A stretch of 64,000 bases of DNA from Lelliottia nimipressuralis (GTDB lineage Bacteria > Pseudomonadota > Gammaproteobacteria > Enterobacterales > Enterobacteriaceae): NCBI RefSeq assembly GCF_004402045.1, contig NZ_SOMG01000001.1, positions 1-64,000 of the forward strand, written 5' to 3'. Positions 20,823 through 28,887 of the stretch are shown here, piece after piece (position 1 is the stretch's first letter; each line of letters begins with the position of its first letter). The notes beneath the pieces are model-generated. The model did not search any database. It was not told the origin of the DNA and saw nothing but the letters and a program-made list of their open reading frames with translations. The position numbers were made by a program, and so were the translations under genes.

Positions 20823-21227
20823 ATGTCTTTGACGTTACAGAATCTTAATAATATCCGAACTCTGCGTGCCATGGCCCGCGAATTATCCCTGGACGTTCTT
20901 GAGGAAATGCTGGAAAAGGTCAGGGTCGTTGCCGAAGAGAAACGTAGTGAACTGGCGGAATTAGAGCAGCAACGCGCTGAGCAGCAGGAGAAAATTAATG
21001 CTCTGCTGGAACTGATGAAAGCCGATGGTATTTCACCGACAGACCTGTTGGGCTCTGAGCTGGTGCAGGCAGGCAAGCCAGCGAAAAAGCGCAAGCCGCG
21101 TGAAGCCAAATACCGCTTTATTGACCAGAACGGTGAAGAGAAAACGTGGACCGGCCAGGGCCGCACGCCGAAGCCTATTGCCAGCGCGCTGGCGAACGGT
21201 AAATCACTTGATGATTTTCTGATGTAA
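20823..21227 (+). CDS. stpA: H-NS paralogue, nucleoid-associated protein StpA
   Basis: 134 residues, the same length as E. coli StpA. The N-terminal oligomerisation domain is helical (residues 1-80) and the C-terminal DNA-binding domain carries TWTGQGRTPKPI near residue 112. The basic stretch AKKRKPREAKYRF precedes it. StpA binds curved AT-rich DNA, represses transcription and has RNA chaperone activity. The start is the ATG at 20823 (MSLTLQNLNNIRTLRAMA). Confidence 0.95.
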   Translation: MSLTLQNLNNIRTLRAMARELSLDVLEEMLEKVRVVAEEKRSELAELEQQRAEQQEKINALLELMKADGISPTDLLGSELVQAGKPAKKRKPREAKYRFIDQNGEEKTWTGQGRTPKPIASALANGKSLDDFLM

Positions 21228-21233
21228 TGCGTG

Positions 21234-21259
21234 AACCGGGCGGAACACTCCGCCCGGTT
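21234..21259. terminator. Bidirectional terminator between stpA and a small gene
   Basis: AACCGGGCGGA and TCCGCCCGGTT form a perfect 11-bp stem with an ACAC loop. It lies 7 nt past the stpA stop and 7 nt past the stop of the convergent small gene. U-tracts are weak on both sides. Confidence 0.75.
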
Positions 21260-21265
21260 AACTGT

Positions 21266-21445
21266 TCAGCAGACGCCAAAATCACCGTCTTCGGTATACA
21301 GCGACAGATCGGTGGCTTTAAGGGTATATGTCTCACCTTGTTCATTGCTGGCCTGTACCGCCACAATGCTGTCACCATTCACTTCGAGCACTTTCAGCTT
21401 CGGGCCGCCTTTAAGCGGTTGCACATAATCACCGACAGAAAACAT
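21266..21445 (-). CDS. Small DUF2158/YodC-like protein
   Basis: A 59-residue open frame on the minus strand starting MFSVGDYVQPLKGGP and ending TEDGDFGVC. It is preceded by a very strong ribosome site, GAGGAGGTAAT. The N-terminal pattern (hydrophobic-V-G-D-x-V-x-x-x-x-GGP..L.V) is that of the YodC-like DUF2158 family of small beta-rich proteins of unknown function. It is convergent with stpA and separated by a shared terminator. Confidence 0.8.
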   Translation of the reverse strand: MFSVGDYVQPLKGGPKLKVLEVNGDSIVAVQASNEQGETYTLKATDLSLYTEDGDFGVC

Positions 21446-21524
21446 ATTACCTCCTCATCGTTTTAGCGATCTTCACCTTAGCCCACGTACGACGGCGGGT
21501 ACAGCGTATTTCATCGATTACTGC

Positions 21525-22046
21525 TTATGAGGTACGCCGGTTCCAGGGCATCACTTTGAGCAGTCGCGCCATACCGCAAAAACCCGTCACCCCCGCGAAC
21601 ATCAGCCCGGCACCCACGAAACCGCTGAGCAGGAAAAAGCCGCTTGAGACGCTATAGCCCAGCACCACACCGCAGAGAATGAGCAGCCCGGCGGCAATTT
21701 GCACCTGACGCATCAGCGGCAGCGGCTGGGATTTGTCTTCGACAGTCTGAAGCCCGGCCTGCTTCCAGCCCTGAATGCCACCTTCGACCACAAATGCCTC
21801 GGCGGGCGCGGCAGCCTGTGCAAGGCGATCGGCATTCCCCGACGTTCGGGCGCCGGACTGGCAGTGAAAAATTACCGTTTCACCCGCGTGCGCTTTAAGC
21901 CCGTCGGGTAGGGTAGCCAGCGGCACCGACTGCGCAACGGGAATATGCTCGCGTGCGTACTCGTCGGCATCGCGAATATCAATCAGTTTTGCGCCTTCAG
22001 CGACGCGGGCACTGGCCTGGTGCGGGGAAAGAAGAGGAAGTGACAT
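21525..22046 (-). CDS. ygaP: Membrane-anchored rhodanese YgaP
   Basis: 173 residues (174 in E. coli). The N-terminal rhodanese domain (1-105) has the active-site loop HCQSGARTS with the persulfide cysteine. Two C-terminal membrane helices (DUF2892, about 115-160) follow. It shows thiosulfate sulfurtransferase activity in E. coli. It is 9 nt downstream of ygaV and in one operon with it. Confidence 0.95.
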   Translation of the reverse strand: MSLPLLSPHQASARVAEGAKLIDIRDADEYAREHIPVAQSVPLATLPDGLKAHAGETVIFHCQSGARTSGNADRLAQAAAPAEAFVVEGGIQGWKQAGLQTVEDKSQPLPLMRQVQIAAGLLILCGVVLGYSVSSGFFLLSGFVGAGLMFAGVTGFCGMARLLKVMPWNRRTS

Positions 22047-22055
22047 GGCGGCTCC

Positions 22056-22355
22056 TTACGGGCAATAAAGGGTTTTCAGGGTGCTGATAAGCTGATGTAC
22101 CGCATCGTTTTTAATGAAATAAAGAATGCGCTGCGCGTCGCGGGTGCTGTCGATAAGACCTTCCTCACGCATGCGCGCCAGATGCTGTGACGTAGCGGAA
22201 GGACTGAGCCCCGTCGCACGCGCCAGTTCCCCCGCGCTGGTGCCGGGGGCACCGCAGAGCGTGCAGAGGATCAGCAGCCGACGCGGGTTGCTCATCGCTT
22301 TTAAGAGTGCGGCGGCCTGCTCAGCGCTGGCCTGGAGTTGTTCAAGTTCAGTCAT
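22056..22355 (-). CDS. ygaV: ArsR-family regulator YgaV
   Basis: A 99-residue ArsR/SmtB winged-helix protein, the same length as E. coli YgaV. The helix-turn-helix is GELARATGLSPSATSQHLARMREEGLI near residues 40-66. Cysteines occur in ILCTLCGAPG and in the final YCP, which fits a thiol- or sulfide-sensing repressor; in E. coli YgaV responds to sulfide and heme. It likely controls itself and ygaP through the adjacent palindrome. Confidence 0.95.
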   Translation of the reverse strand: MTELEQLQASAEQAAALLKAMSNPRRLLILCTLCGAPGTSAGELARATGLSPSATSQHLARMREEGLIDSTRDAQRILYFIKNDAVHQLISTLKTLYCP

Positions 22356-22360
22356 TGTAG

Positions 22361-22392
22361 TTTAGTATTTGCTTAATTAAGTAAATGCTAAA
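22361..22392. promoter_or_regulatory. Probable YgaV operator palindrome
   Basis: A 32-bp near-perfect palindrome: left arm TTTAGTATTTGCTTAA, right arm TTAAGTAAATGCTAAA, 14 of 16 positions paired. It fills the 37-bp gap between the LysR gene stop and the ygaV start. Its position over the expected ygaV promoter fits autoregulation by an ArsR-type dimer. Confidence 0.75.
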
Positions 22393-23331
22393 CTAATTTG
22401 TGGCTTCGCGCCACAGGAGATCGCTATAGATGTGGGTCAGCACCCCTGCTGGGCCAAACTGCTGTTTGATCCAGCGCGTCACCTGGCCGGTCGCGGCATG
22501 CTGCGTGGCGAGCAGCATGCGCGAGTCCTGACGCGGGTTATTAATTCGTCGCGTCACCAGCAGCCCCGCCTCTACCGCCTCACGTGCCATATGCTCCGGT
22601 AAAAAACCTATCCCTTCCCCCAGGATCTGGCACTGACATTTGGTGTTAAAGTCCGGTACCAGAATCGCCTCCTGTCCGTGCAGCAGCCAGCCGACCTTCT
22701 TATTAATGGTGTGCGCGGTATCTTCCACCATAATGTTGGGGTACAGGCGCAGCTGGCTTTCCGCTATCGGTTCCGGGACGAAGGCCAGCGGATGTTCCGG
22801 CGCGATGGCGAACACCCAGCGGATGGCGCCGATCTCGGTGTAATCAATCCCGCCGCCGTCGAGCAGCGTGTCCGGCGCGCCAATGGCGATGTTGGCCTGG
22901 TTGTTAATGATGGAGTCCCAGACGCCGTTATACACCTCGGTGGTGACGGTGATCTGGCAGGTAGGGAACTGCTTTTTCAGCACCTGCAGCAGCCGCGCGG
23001 TATGGCGCGGCGTGTACAAAAGCTGATTGATACAGATGCGCACCCGCGCCTCGATGCCCTGAGAAATGGTATCTATGCCGCGCTTGATGGCATGAAAATC
23101 ATTCAGCAGGTCGGTCGCTTTGCGATAAAAGTAAAACCCGGACTCGGTCAGCTCAATGCTGCGCGTGTTGCGGACAAACAGCACCACGTCCAGCCCGGTT
23201 TCCATCCGCTTGATGGTGTAACTGATGGCCGAGGTGGTAACCCCCAGCTCGGTTGCCGCCTTGCTGAAGCTGCCGAAGCGTGCGGCGGTGGTAAAGGCCA
23301 GCAGGTTCTCTTCGGTAAAGATGGAATTCAT
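22393..23331 (-). CDS. LysR-family regulator, AllS-like
   Basis: 312 residues. The N-terminal winged helix FGSFSKAATELGVTTSAISYTIKRME (residues 19-44) is followed by a LysR effector domain. Segments such as YNGVWDSIINNQANIAIG and VEDTAHTINKKVGWLL resemble E. coli AllS, the activator of allantoin genes. The ATG at 23331 has GGGAG at 8 nt; the longer frame upstream has no such site. It is divergent from the ankyrin-fdrA-carbamate kinase cluster and is the likely regulator. The effector is unknown. Confidence 0.88.
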   Translation of the reverse strand: MNSIFTEENLLAFTTAARFGSFSKAATELGVTTSAISYTIKRMETGLDVVLFVRNTRSIELTESGFYFYRKATDLLNDFHAIKRGIDTISQGIEARVRICINQLLYTPRHTARLLQVLKKQFPTCQITVTTEVYNGVWDSIINNQANIAIGAPDTLLDGGGIDYTEIGAIRWVFAIAPEHPLAFVPEPIAESQLRLYPNIMVEDTAHTINKKVGWLLHGQEAILVPDFNTKCQCQILGEGIGFLPEHMAREAVEAGLLVTRRINNPRQDSRMLLATQHAATGQVTRWIKQQFGPAGVLTHIYSDLLWREATN

Positions 23332-23652
23332 ATCGCTGCTCCCGTGAGCCATCAGTTTTGAACATATTTTAACAGCGCCGTTACAATGCATTTGACGTCG
23401 ATCACAGTTCTGACGTTTAACGCGAGGCCGCGAAATATAAGGCTTCGTCAGGCATAAGCAGAATGCAGCTCTGAGCGTAAAAAAGCCCGAAAACATAAGG
23501 AAAAGGTTGCACGGCCGCACGTTTTGGCTGAATTGTTGAATTTAACTCAATAATGAATTGACTGTCGATGAATCATTTTTAAGCGGATTCTTTTATGACC
23601 AGGCTGTTGCTATTCTCAGGTCAACAGAAATAAAAACATCGGGAGTCTGAAT
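23332..23652. other. Divergent promoter region between the AllS-like gene and ankyrin gene
   Basis: A 321-bp gap between divergent starts. It should contain promoters for both sides and LysR-type binding sites. I could not assign a particular T-N11-A motif with confidence. Confidence 0.45.
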
Positions 23653-24258
23653 ATGTCTGCAACTGAACTCGTTACTGAATTTCTGCTGGCGGCAGAAGAG
23701 GGCAATAGCGATGCGCTAAAAGCCTGTCTGGAGAAAGGCGTGGATATTAACGCCACCAACCGCCAGAAAAGAACGGCGGTTATTATTGCCAGCCTCAAAA
23801 AGCATTATGCCTGTGTGGAGTTATTAATTGCTGCCGGTGCGGATATTGATAAACAGGACCAGACCTGCTTTAACCCCTTCCTGATTAGCTGCCTGACCAA
23901 CGATATCACCCTGCTGCGCCTTGTCCTTCCGGCAAATCCGGATCTTGACCGCCTGACGCGCTTTGGCGGCGTGGGCATTACGCCTGCCAGTGAAAAAGGA
24001 CACGTGGAGATCGTGCGCGAGCTGCTGGAAAAAACCGACATTAACGTCAATCACACCAACTTTGTCGGCTGGACGCCGCTGCTGGAAGCCATCGTGTTAA
24101 ACGACGGTGGCGCGAAGCAGCAGGCGATCGTGAAGCTGCTGCTGGATCACGGTGCGAACCCGCACATGACCGATAAATACGGCAAAACCCCGCTCGAGCT
24201 GGCGCGGGAAAAAGGCTTCGATGCGATAGCCGACCTGCTGCTGGCGGCGGGCGCGTAA
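23653..24258 (+). CDS. Ankyrin-repeat protein
   Basis: 201 residues made almost entirely of about five ankyrin repeats. Typical units are GNSDALKACLEKGVDINATN, HYACVELLIAAGADIDKQD and VKLLLDHGANPHMTDKYG, ending TPLELAREKGFDAIADLLLAAGA. No signal peptide or membrane segment is present, so it is cytoplasmic. The ribosome site is GGGAG. It opens the catabolic cluster, and its role there (scaffold or protein partner) is unknown. A hairpin follows it. Confidence 0.88.
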   Translation: MSATELVTEFLLAAEEGNSDALKACLEKGVDINATNRQKRTAVIIASLKKHYACVELLIAAGADIDKQDQTCFNPFLISCLTNDITLLRLVLPANPDLDRLTRFGGVGITPASEKGHVEIVRELLEKTDINVNHTNFVGWTPLLEAIVLNDGGAKQQAIVKLLLDHGANPHMTDKYGKTPLELAREKGFDAIADLLLAAGA

Positions 24259-24264
24259 AGCAAT

Positions 24265-24288
24265 CGGTCAGCCGCCTCCGGCTGGCCG
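24265..24288 (+). terminator. Hairpin between the ankyrin gene and fdrA-like gene
   Basis: CGGTCAGCC and GGCTGGCCG pair over 9 bp (one G-U) around a 6-nt loop, followed by TTAATTTAAAA. It sits just after the ankyrin stop. It may attenuate or terminate read-through into the downstream genes. Confidence 0.5.
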
Positions 24289-24365
24289 TTAATTTAAAAA
24301 GCGTATTTACCGACGTGCATTTTGCACGACGGCGGCCCCCTTTTATCCGCAAACAGGTGCAAATA

Positions 24366-25907
24366 ATGCCAACGAAAATCGTGATTAAAAAGAACACCTA
24401 TTTTGACTCCGTTTCATTAATGTCCGTTTCCACCAAAGCCAATAAATTACCGGGCGTCGAGCAAGCCTTTGTGGCTATGGCGACGGAGATGAATAAAGGC
24501 GTCTTAAAAAATCTCGGGCTATTAACGCCGGAATTAAATGAGGCTAAAAACGGCGACCTGATGATCGTTATTAAAGGCGACGCGGCCAATGATGAAACCC
24601 TGGCCGCTATTGAGGCGCTGTTCACCCGTAAAGAGAGCGCAGGCTCCCATGAAGCGCGTTACGCCACAATTGCCAGCGCCAAAGCCCATCGTCCTGACGC
24701 AAACCTCGCGGTCATTTCGGTCAACGGTACCTTCGCCGCGCGTGAAGCGCGTCAGGCGCTGGAAAACGACCTCAACGTGATGCTGTTCTCCGACAACGTG
24801 TCGCTCGACGACGAGCTGGCGCTGAAGCAGCTTGCGCACCAGAAAGGGCTGCTGATGATGGGGCCGGACTGCGGCACCGCCATTATCAACGGCGCGGGGC
24901 TGTGCTTTGCCAATGCGGTACGCCGCGGACCGATTGGTATTGTCGGCGCATCCGGCACCGGCAGCCAGGAGCTGAGCGTGCGCATTCATGAGTTCGGCGG
25001 CGGCGTGTCGCAGCTGATTGGCACCGGCGGGCGCGATCTCAGCGAGAAAATTGGCGGCCTGATGATGCTGGATGCCATCGGAATGCTGGAAGCCGACGAG
25101 GAGACTCAGGTCATTGCACTCATCTCCAAGCCGCCGGCCCCGGCGGTAGCTGAGAAAGTGCTGGCCCGCGCGCGCGCCTGCCGCAAGCCCGTCGTCGCGT
25201 GTTTCCTCGGCCGCAGCGAACCGCACGCCGATGAAGACGGCCTGCAGTTCGCACGCGGTACCAAAGAGGCGGCCCTGAAGGCCGTCCTGCTCACCGGCAT
25301 CAAAAAAGAGTCCCTTGACCTGCATCCGCTCAACTGGCCGTTGATTGAAGAGGTGCGCGCCCGCCTGACCCCGCAGCAGAAGTACATTCGCGGCCTGTTC
25401 TGCGGCGGCACGCTGTGCGACGAGGCGATGTTCGCGGCACTGGAGAAGTTCGACGACGTCTACAGCAACATCCAGCCGGATCCGACTAAACGGCTGAAAG
25501 ACATCAGCGTCAGCCAGGCCCATACCTTCCTCGACTTTGGCGATGACGATTTCACCAACGGCAAGCCGCACCCGATGATCGACCCGACCAACCGCATCAG
25601 CCGCCTGCTGCAGGAGGCCCGCGACCCGGAAGTCGGGGTAATTGTGATGGACTTCGTGCTGGGCTTTGGCGCGCACGAGGACCCTGTAGGGGTGATGCTC
25701 GACGCCATTAAAGAGGCGCAGGCGATTGCAAAAGCCGATAACCGCCCGCTGGAAATTCTCGGCTACGTGCTGGGTACCGATCAGGATCCACAGCAACTGG
25801 CGCAGCAGTGCCAGTTGCTCACCGACGCCGGCGTGATTTGGGCCAGCAGCAGCACCAACACCGGATTACTGGCCCGTGAATTTGTCTGCAAAGGGGAGAA
25901 AGCATAA
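24366..25907 (+). CDS. fdrA: FdrA/AllF-like acyl-CoA synthetase-fold protein
   Basis: 513 residues from the ATG at 24366 (MPTKIVIKKNTYFDSVSLMS), which has AGGTG upstream. It is related to E. coli FdrA (555 residues). The succinyl-CoA-synthetase-like core has GLLMMGPDCGTAIINGAGLCFAN, GIVGASGTGSQELSV and GTGGRDLSEKIGG. E. coli FdrA (AllF) acts with YlbE and YlbF in oxamate carbamoyltransferase, which makes carbamoyl phosphate from oxalurate. The stop overlaps the next start (TAATG). The actual substrate here is not known. Confidence 0.85.
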   Translation: MPTKIVIKKNTYFDSVSLMSVSTKANKLPGVEQAFVAMATEMNKGVLKNLGLLTPELNEAKNGDLMIVIKGDAANDETLAAIEALFTRKESAGSHEARYATIASAKAHRPDANLAVISVNGTFAAREARQALENDLNVMLFSDNVSLDDELALKQLAHQKGLLMMGPDCGTAIINGAGLCFANAVRRGPIGIVGASGTGSQELSVRIHEFGGGVSQLIGTGGRDLSEKIGGLMMLDAIGMLEADEETQVIALISKPPAPAVAEKVLARARACRKPVVACFLGRSEPHADEDGLQFARGTKEAALKAVLLTGIKKESLDLHPLNWPLIEEVRARLTPQQKYIRGLFCGGTLCDEAMFAALEKFDDVYSNIQPDPTKRLKDISVSQAHTFLDFGDDDFTNGKPHPMIDPTNRISRLLQEARDPEVGVIVMDFVLGFGAHEDPVGVMLDAIKEAQAIAKADNRPLEILGYVLGTDQDPQQLAQQCQLLTDAGVIWASSSTNTGLLAREFVCKGEKA

Positions 25908-27322
25908 TGACGACCTTATTTAACCAGCCGCTGAACGTGATTAACGTGGGAATTGCGATGTTCAGTGACGATCTCAAAAAGCAGCACGTTCCCGTCGCCC
26001 AGCTCGACTGGACGCCGCCGGGGCAGGGCAACATGCAGGTTGTCGAGGCGCTCGACCAGCTGGCTGAAAAACCGCTGGCGGAGAAAATCGCCGCCGCCAA
26101 CCAAATAGCCCTTGAGCGCATTATTCAGTCTCATCCGGTGCTGGTGGGCTATGACCAGGCCATTAACGTTGTGCCGGGGATGACCCGCACCACCATTCTG
26201 CACGCCGGTCCGCCCGTCTCCTGGGAGAACATGTGCGGGGCGATGAAGGGCGCGGTCACCGGGGCGCTGGTGTTTGAAGGGCTGGCGACGGATCTGGAGG
26301 ACGCGGCAAGGCTGGCGGCTTCAGGCGACATCACCTTCTCGCCGTGCCACGAGCACGACTGCGTGGGCTCCATGGCGGGCGTCACCTCCGCGTCGATGTT
26401 TATGCACATCGTTGAGAACAAAACCTACGGCAACCGCGCGTTCACCAACCTCAGCGAGCAGATGGCGAAGATCCTGCGCATGGGCGCCAACGACCAGAGC
26501 GTTATCGACCGCCTGAACTGGATGCGCGACGTGCTTGGCCCGATGCTGCGCGACGCCATGAAGATTATCGGCGAAATCGACCTGCGCCTGATGCTGACCC
26601 AGGCGCTGCACATGGGTGACGAGTGCCACAACCGCAACAACGCGGGCACCACGCTGCTGATCCAGGCGCTGACGCCGGGGCTGATTCAGGCGGGCTACCC
26701 GGTGGAGCAGCAGCGCGAGGTGTTTGAGTTTGTCGCCAGCAGCGACTACTTCTCCGGCCCGACGTGGATGGCGATGTGTAAGGCCGCGCTGGATGCCGCT
26801 CACGGCATTGAGTACAGCACCGTGGTCACCACCATGGCGCGCAACGGCTACGAGTTCGGCCTGCGCATCTCCGGCCTGCCGGGGCAGTGGTTCACCGGCC
26901 CGGCGCAGCAGGTGATTGGCCCGATGTTCGCGGGCTATAAGCCGGAAGACTCCGGGCTGGATATCGGCGACAGCGCCATCACCGAAACCTACGGCATCGG
27001 CGGCTTTGCAATGGCAACGGCCCCGGCGATTGTCGCCCTGGTGGGCGGCACGGTTGAGGAAGCCATCGACTTCTCGCGCCAGATGCGCGAAATCACCCTC
27101 GGCGAAAACCCAAACGTCACCATTCCGCTGCTTTCGTTTATGGGGATACCGACCGCCATCGACATCACCAAAGTCGCCGGCACCGGCATTCTGCCGGTCA
27201 TCAATACCGCCATTGCCCATAAAGATGCGGGCATCGGCATGATTGGGGCGGGCATCGTTCACCCGCCGTTTAGCTGTTTTGAAAAGGCGCTGTTGACCTT
27301 CCGCGATCGCTACTTTTTATAA
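25907..27322 (+). CDS. DUF1116 (YlbE/AllG-like) protein
   Basis: 471 residues, longer than E. coli YlbE (419). The DUF1116 body has PCHEHDCVGSMAGVTSASMFM, MGDECHNRNNAGTTLL, GPTWMAMCKAALDAAHG and GGFAMATAPAIVALVGG. In E. coli this is the AllG subunit of the oxamate carbamoyltransferase complex. Its start overlaps the fdrA-like stop, so the two products are probably made in equal amounts as a complex. No AllH (YlbF) homologue was seen nearby. Confidence 0.85.
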   Translation: MTTLFNQPLNVINVGIAMFSDDLKKQHVPVAQLDWTPPGQGNMQVVEALDQLAEKPLAEKIAAANQIALERIIQSHPVLVGYDQAINVVPGMTRTTILHAGPPVSWENMCGAMKGAVTGALVFEGLATDLEDAARLAASGDITFSPCHEHDCVGSMAGVTSASMFMHIVENKTYGNRAFTNLSEQMAKILRMGANDQSVIDRLNWMRDVLGPMLRDAMKIIGEIDLRLMLTQALHMGDECHNRNNAGTTLLIQALTPGLIQAGYPVEQQREVFEFVASSDYFSGPTWMAMCKAALDAAHGIEYSTVVTTMARNGYEFGLRISGLPGQWFTGPAQQVIGPMFAGYKPEDSGLDIGDSAITETYGIGGFAMATAPAIVALVGGTVEEAIDFSRQMREITLGENPNVTIPLLSFMGIPTAIDITKVAGTGILPVINTAIAHKDAGIGMIGAGIVHPPFSCFEKALLTFRDRYFL

Positions 27323-27333
27323 GGCATGCATCC

Positions 27334-28887
27334 ATGAAAAACATGAAACTGGAGTGGAAAAGAGGTGACTGGGCGGCCTATTTCGGGTTGATGACCAACA
27401 ACCTGACCAATTTGCTGACCATGATGGGGCTGCTCATTTTTGTCGTCGGCATCCCGAAGGAGATTGTTTATGGACGTATCGCGCCGGCCTTCGGGCTGGC
27501 GGTGCTGGCCGCGAGTATTTGCTACGCGTGGTTCGGCATGCAGATGGCGCGTCAGACCGGGCGCACGGATGTGACCGCGCTGCCGTCCGGCCCCAGCGCG
27601 CCGTCGATTTTTACCGTGACCTTCCTGGTCCTGATGCCGGTATACCAGCAAACGGGCGATGCGGAGTTCGCCATTCAGATTGGCCTGGTGTGGTGCTTTG
27701 TTGAGGCGATGATCCTGGCGGGCGGTTCGTTCCTTGGGGAAACCATCCGCAAGATGATCCCGCGCACCGTGCTGCTGTCGTGCCTGTCCGGTTTGGGCCT
27801 GCTGCTGCTGGCGATGAACCCGATGCTGCAGGCGTTCGAAGCGCCCACCGTGTCGTTCATCGTCCTGCTGCTGATCTTCATTAACTGGTTCGGCAAAAAG
27901 CCGATTTTCGCCAGAATCCCGACCGGTCTGCTGCTGCTGATTGCCGGCACGGCCCTGGCGTGGATCTCCGGTCTGCAAAGCCCGGACGCCATCAAAGCCT
28001 CGATGTCGTCGTTCGGCTTTAACCCGCCGCAGGTGCATGTGGAAGGTTTCCTGCAGGGCCTGCCGCACGCGCTGCCGTATCTCGCCTCGGCGGTTCCGCT
28101 GGGCCTGGCAAACTACATCTTTGACCTGGAGAACATCGAAAGCGCCCACGCGGCGGGGGATGCCTACCCGACGCGTAAGGTGATGCTGGCGAACGGTCTG
28201 GCCTCCATGCTCGGCTGCCTGATGGGGAACCCGTTCCCGGTGACGGTCTACGTCGGCCACCCTGGCTGGAAAGCGATGGGCGCGAGCATCGGCTACACCC
28301 TGGCCTCCGGTTTGACCATGTTCATCGTGCCGCTGTTCGGGCTGGGGGCTTTTATGCTCGCCATCATTCCGATGACCGCCATCGTGCCGATTCTGGTGTT
28401 TATCGGCGTCGTCACCGCCAACCAGGTGGTAAGGGAAACGCCCAAAGTCGAGGTTCCCGTCATCTTCATCTGCCTGTTCCCGTGGATCGCCAACTGGGCG
28501 CTGACCATGATGAACAGCGTGATGGGCGCGGCGGGCACCAGCGCGGCGAAAATCGGCACCGACGTGCTGCACAGCAAAGGCATCTACTACGAAGGCCTGA
28601 TGCATCTCGGCAACGGCGCGCCGCTCGCCAGCATGCTGTGGGGCTGTATCGCCATCTTTGCCATCATCAACAAACCGCTGCGAGGAGCTGTCGCCGCCGC
28701 CGTTGGGGCGCTGCTGGCGCTGTTTGGCGTGATCCACGCCCCGGTGGTCGGCTTTGCTGAAGGCAGCTCGCTGATGTTCGTCACGGCCTACCTGATGATG
28801 GGCGGCATGTTTGTGGTGAAGCATTTTCTCGATAGCCGGGAAGTTGCGAGCGCTGAATCTGGCACCGTTGCGAAGGAAAACGTATGA
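27334..28887 (+). CDS. NCS2/AzgA-type nucleobase permease
   Basis: A 517-residue membrane protein with about 12 helices. It resembles the xanthine/uracil/vitamin C permease family: GLMTNNLTNLLTMMG near the N-terminus, TDVTALPSGPSAPS near residue 75, and LASMLGCLMGNPFPVTVYVGHPGWKAMGA near 290. It probably imports a purine, pyrimidine or related heterocycle by proton symport. It lies between the FdrA/DUF1116 pair and carbamate kinase, with 11-nt and overlapping junctions, so it should bring in the pathway substrate. Specificity is unknown. Confidence 0.82.
   Translation: MKNMKLEWKRGDWAAYFGLMTNNLTNLLTMMGLLIFVVGIPKEIVYGRIAPAFGLAVLAASICYAWFGMQMARQTGRTDVTALPSGPSAPSIFTVTFLVLMPVYQQTGDAEFAIQIGLVWCFVEAMILAGGSFLGETIRKMIPRTVLLSCLSGLGLLLLAMNPMLQAFEAPTVSFIVLLLIFINWFGKKPIFARIPTGLLLLIAGTALAWISGLQSPDAIKASMSSFGFNPPQVHVEGFLQGLPHALPYLASAVPLGLANYIFDLENIESAHAAGDAYPTRKVMLANGLASMLGCLMGNPFPVTVYVGHPGWKAMGASIGYTLASGLTMFIVPLFGLGAFMLAIIPMTAIVPILVFIGVVTANQVVRETPKVEVPVIFICLFPWIANWALTMMNSVMGAAGTSAAKIGTDVLHSKGIYYEGLMHLGNGAPLASMLWGCIAIFAIINKPLRGAVAAAVGALLALFGVIHAPVVGFAEGSSLMFVTAYLMMGGMFVVKHFLDSREVASAESGTVAKENV

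Noticed and set aside
24534..25796. 420-codon minus-strand frame opposite the fdrA-like gene
   Set aside because: Shadow of a well-supported coding sequence, with no recognisable motif.
26321..27262. 313-codon minus-strand frame opposite the DUF1116 gene
   Set aside because: Shadow frame; no motif, and the plus-strand gene is well supported.
27310..28824. 504-codon minus-strand frame opposite the NCS2 permease
   Set aside because: The translation is rich in His, Gln, Arg and Gly, as expected from the reverse of a membrane-protein gene; the plus-strand protein is an obvious permease.
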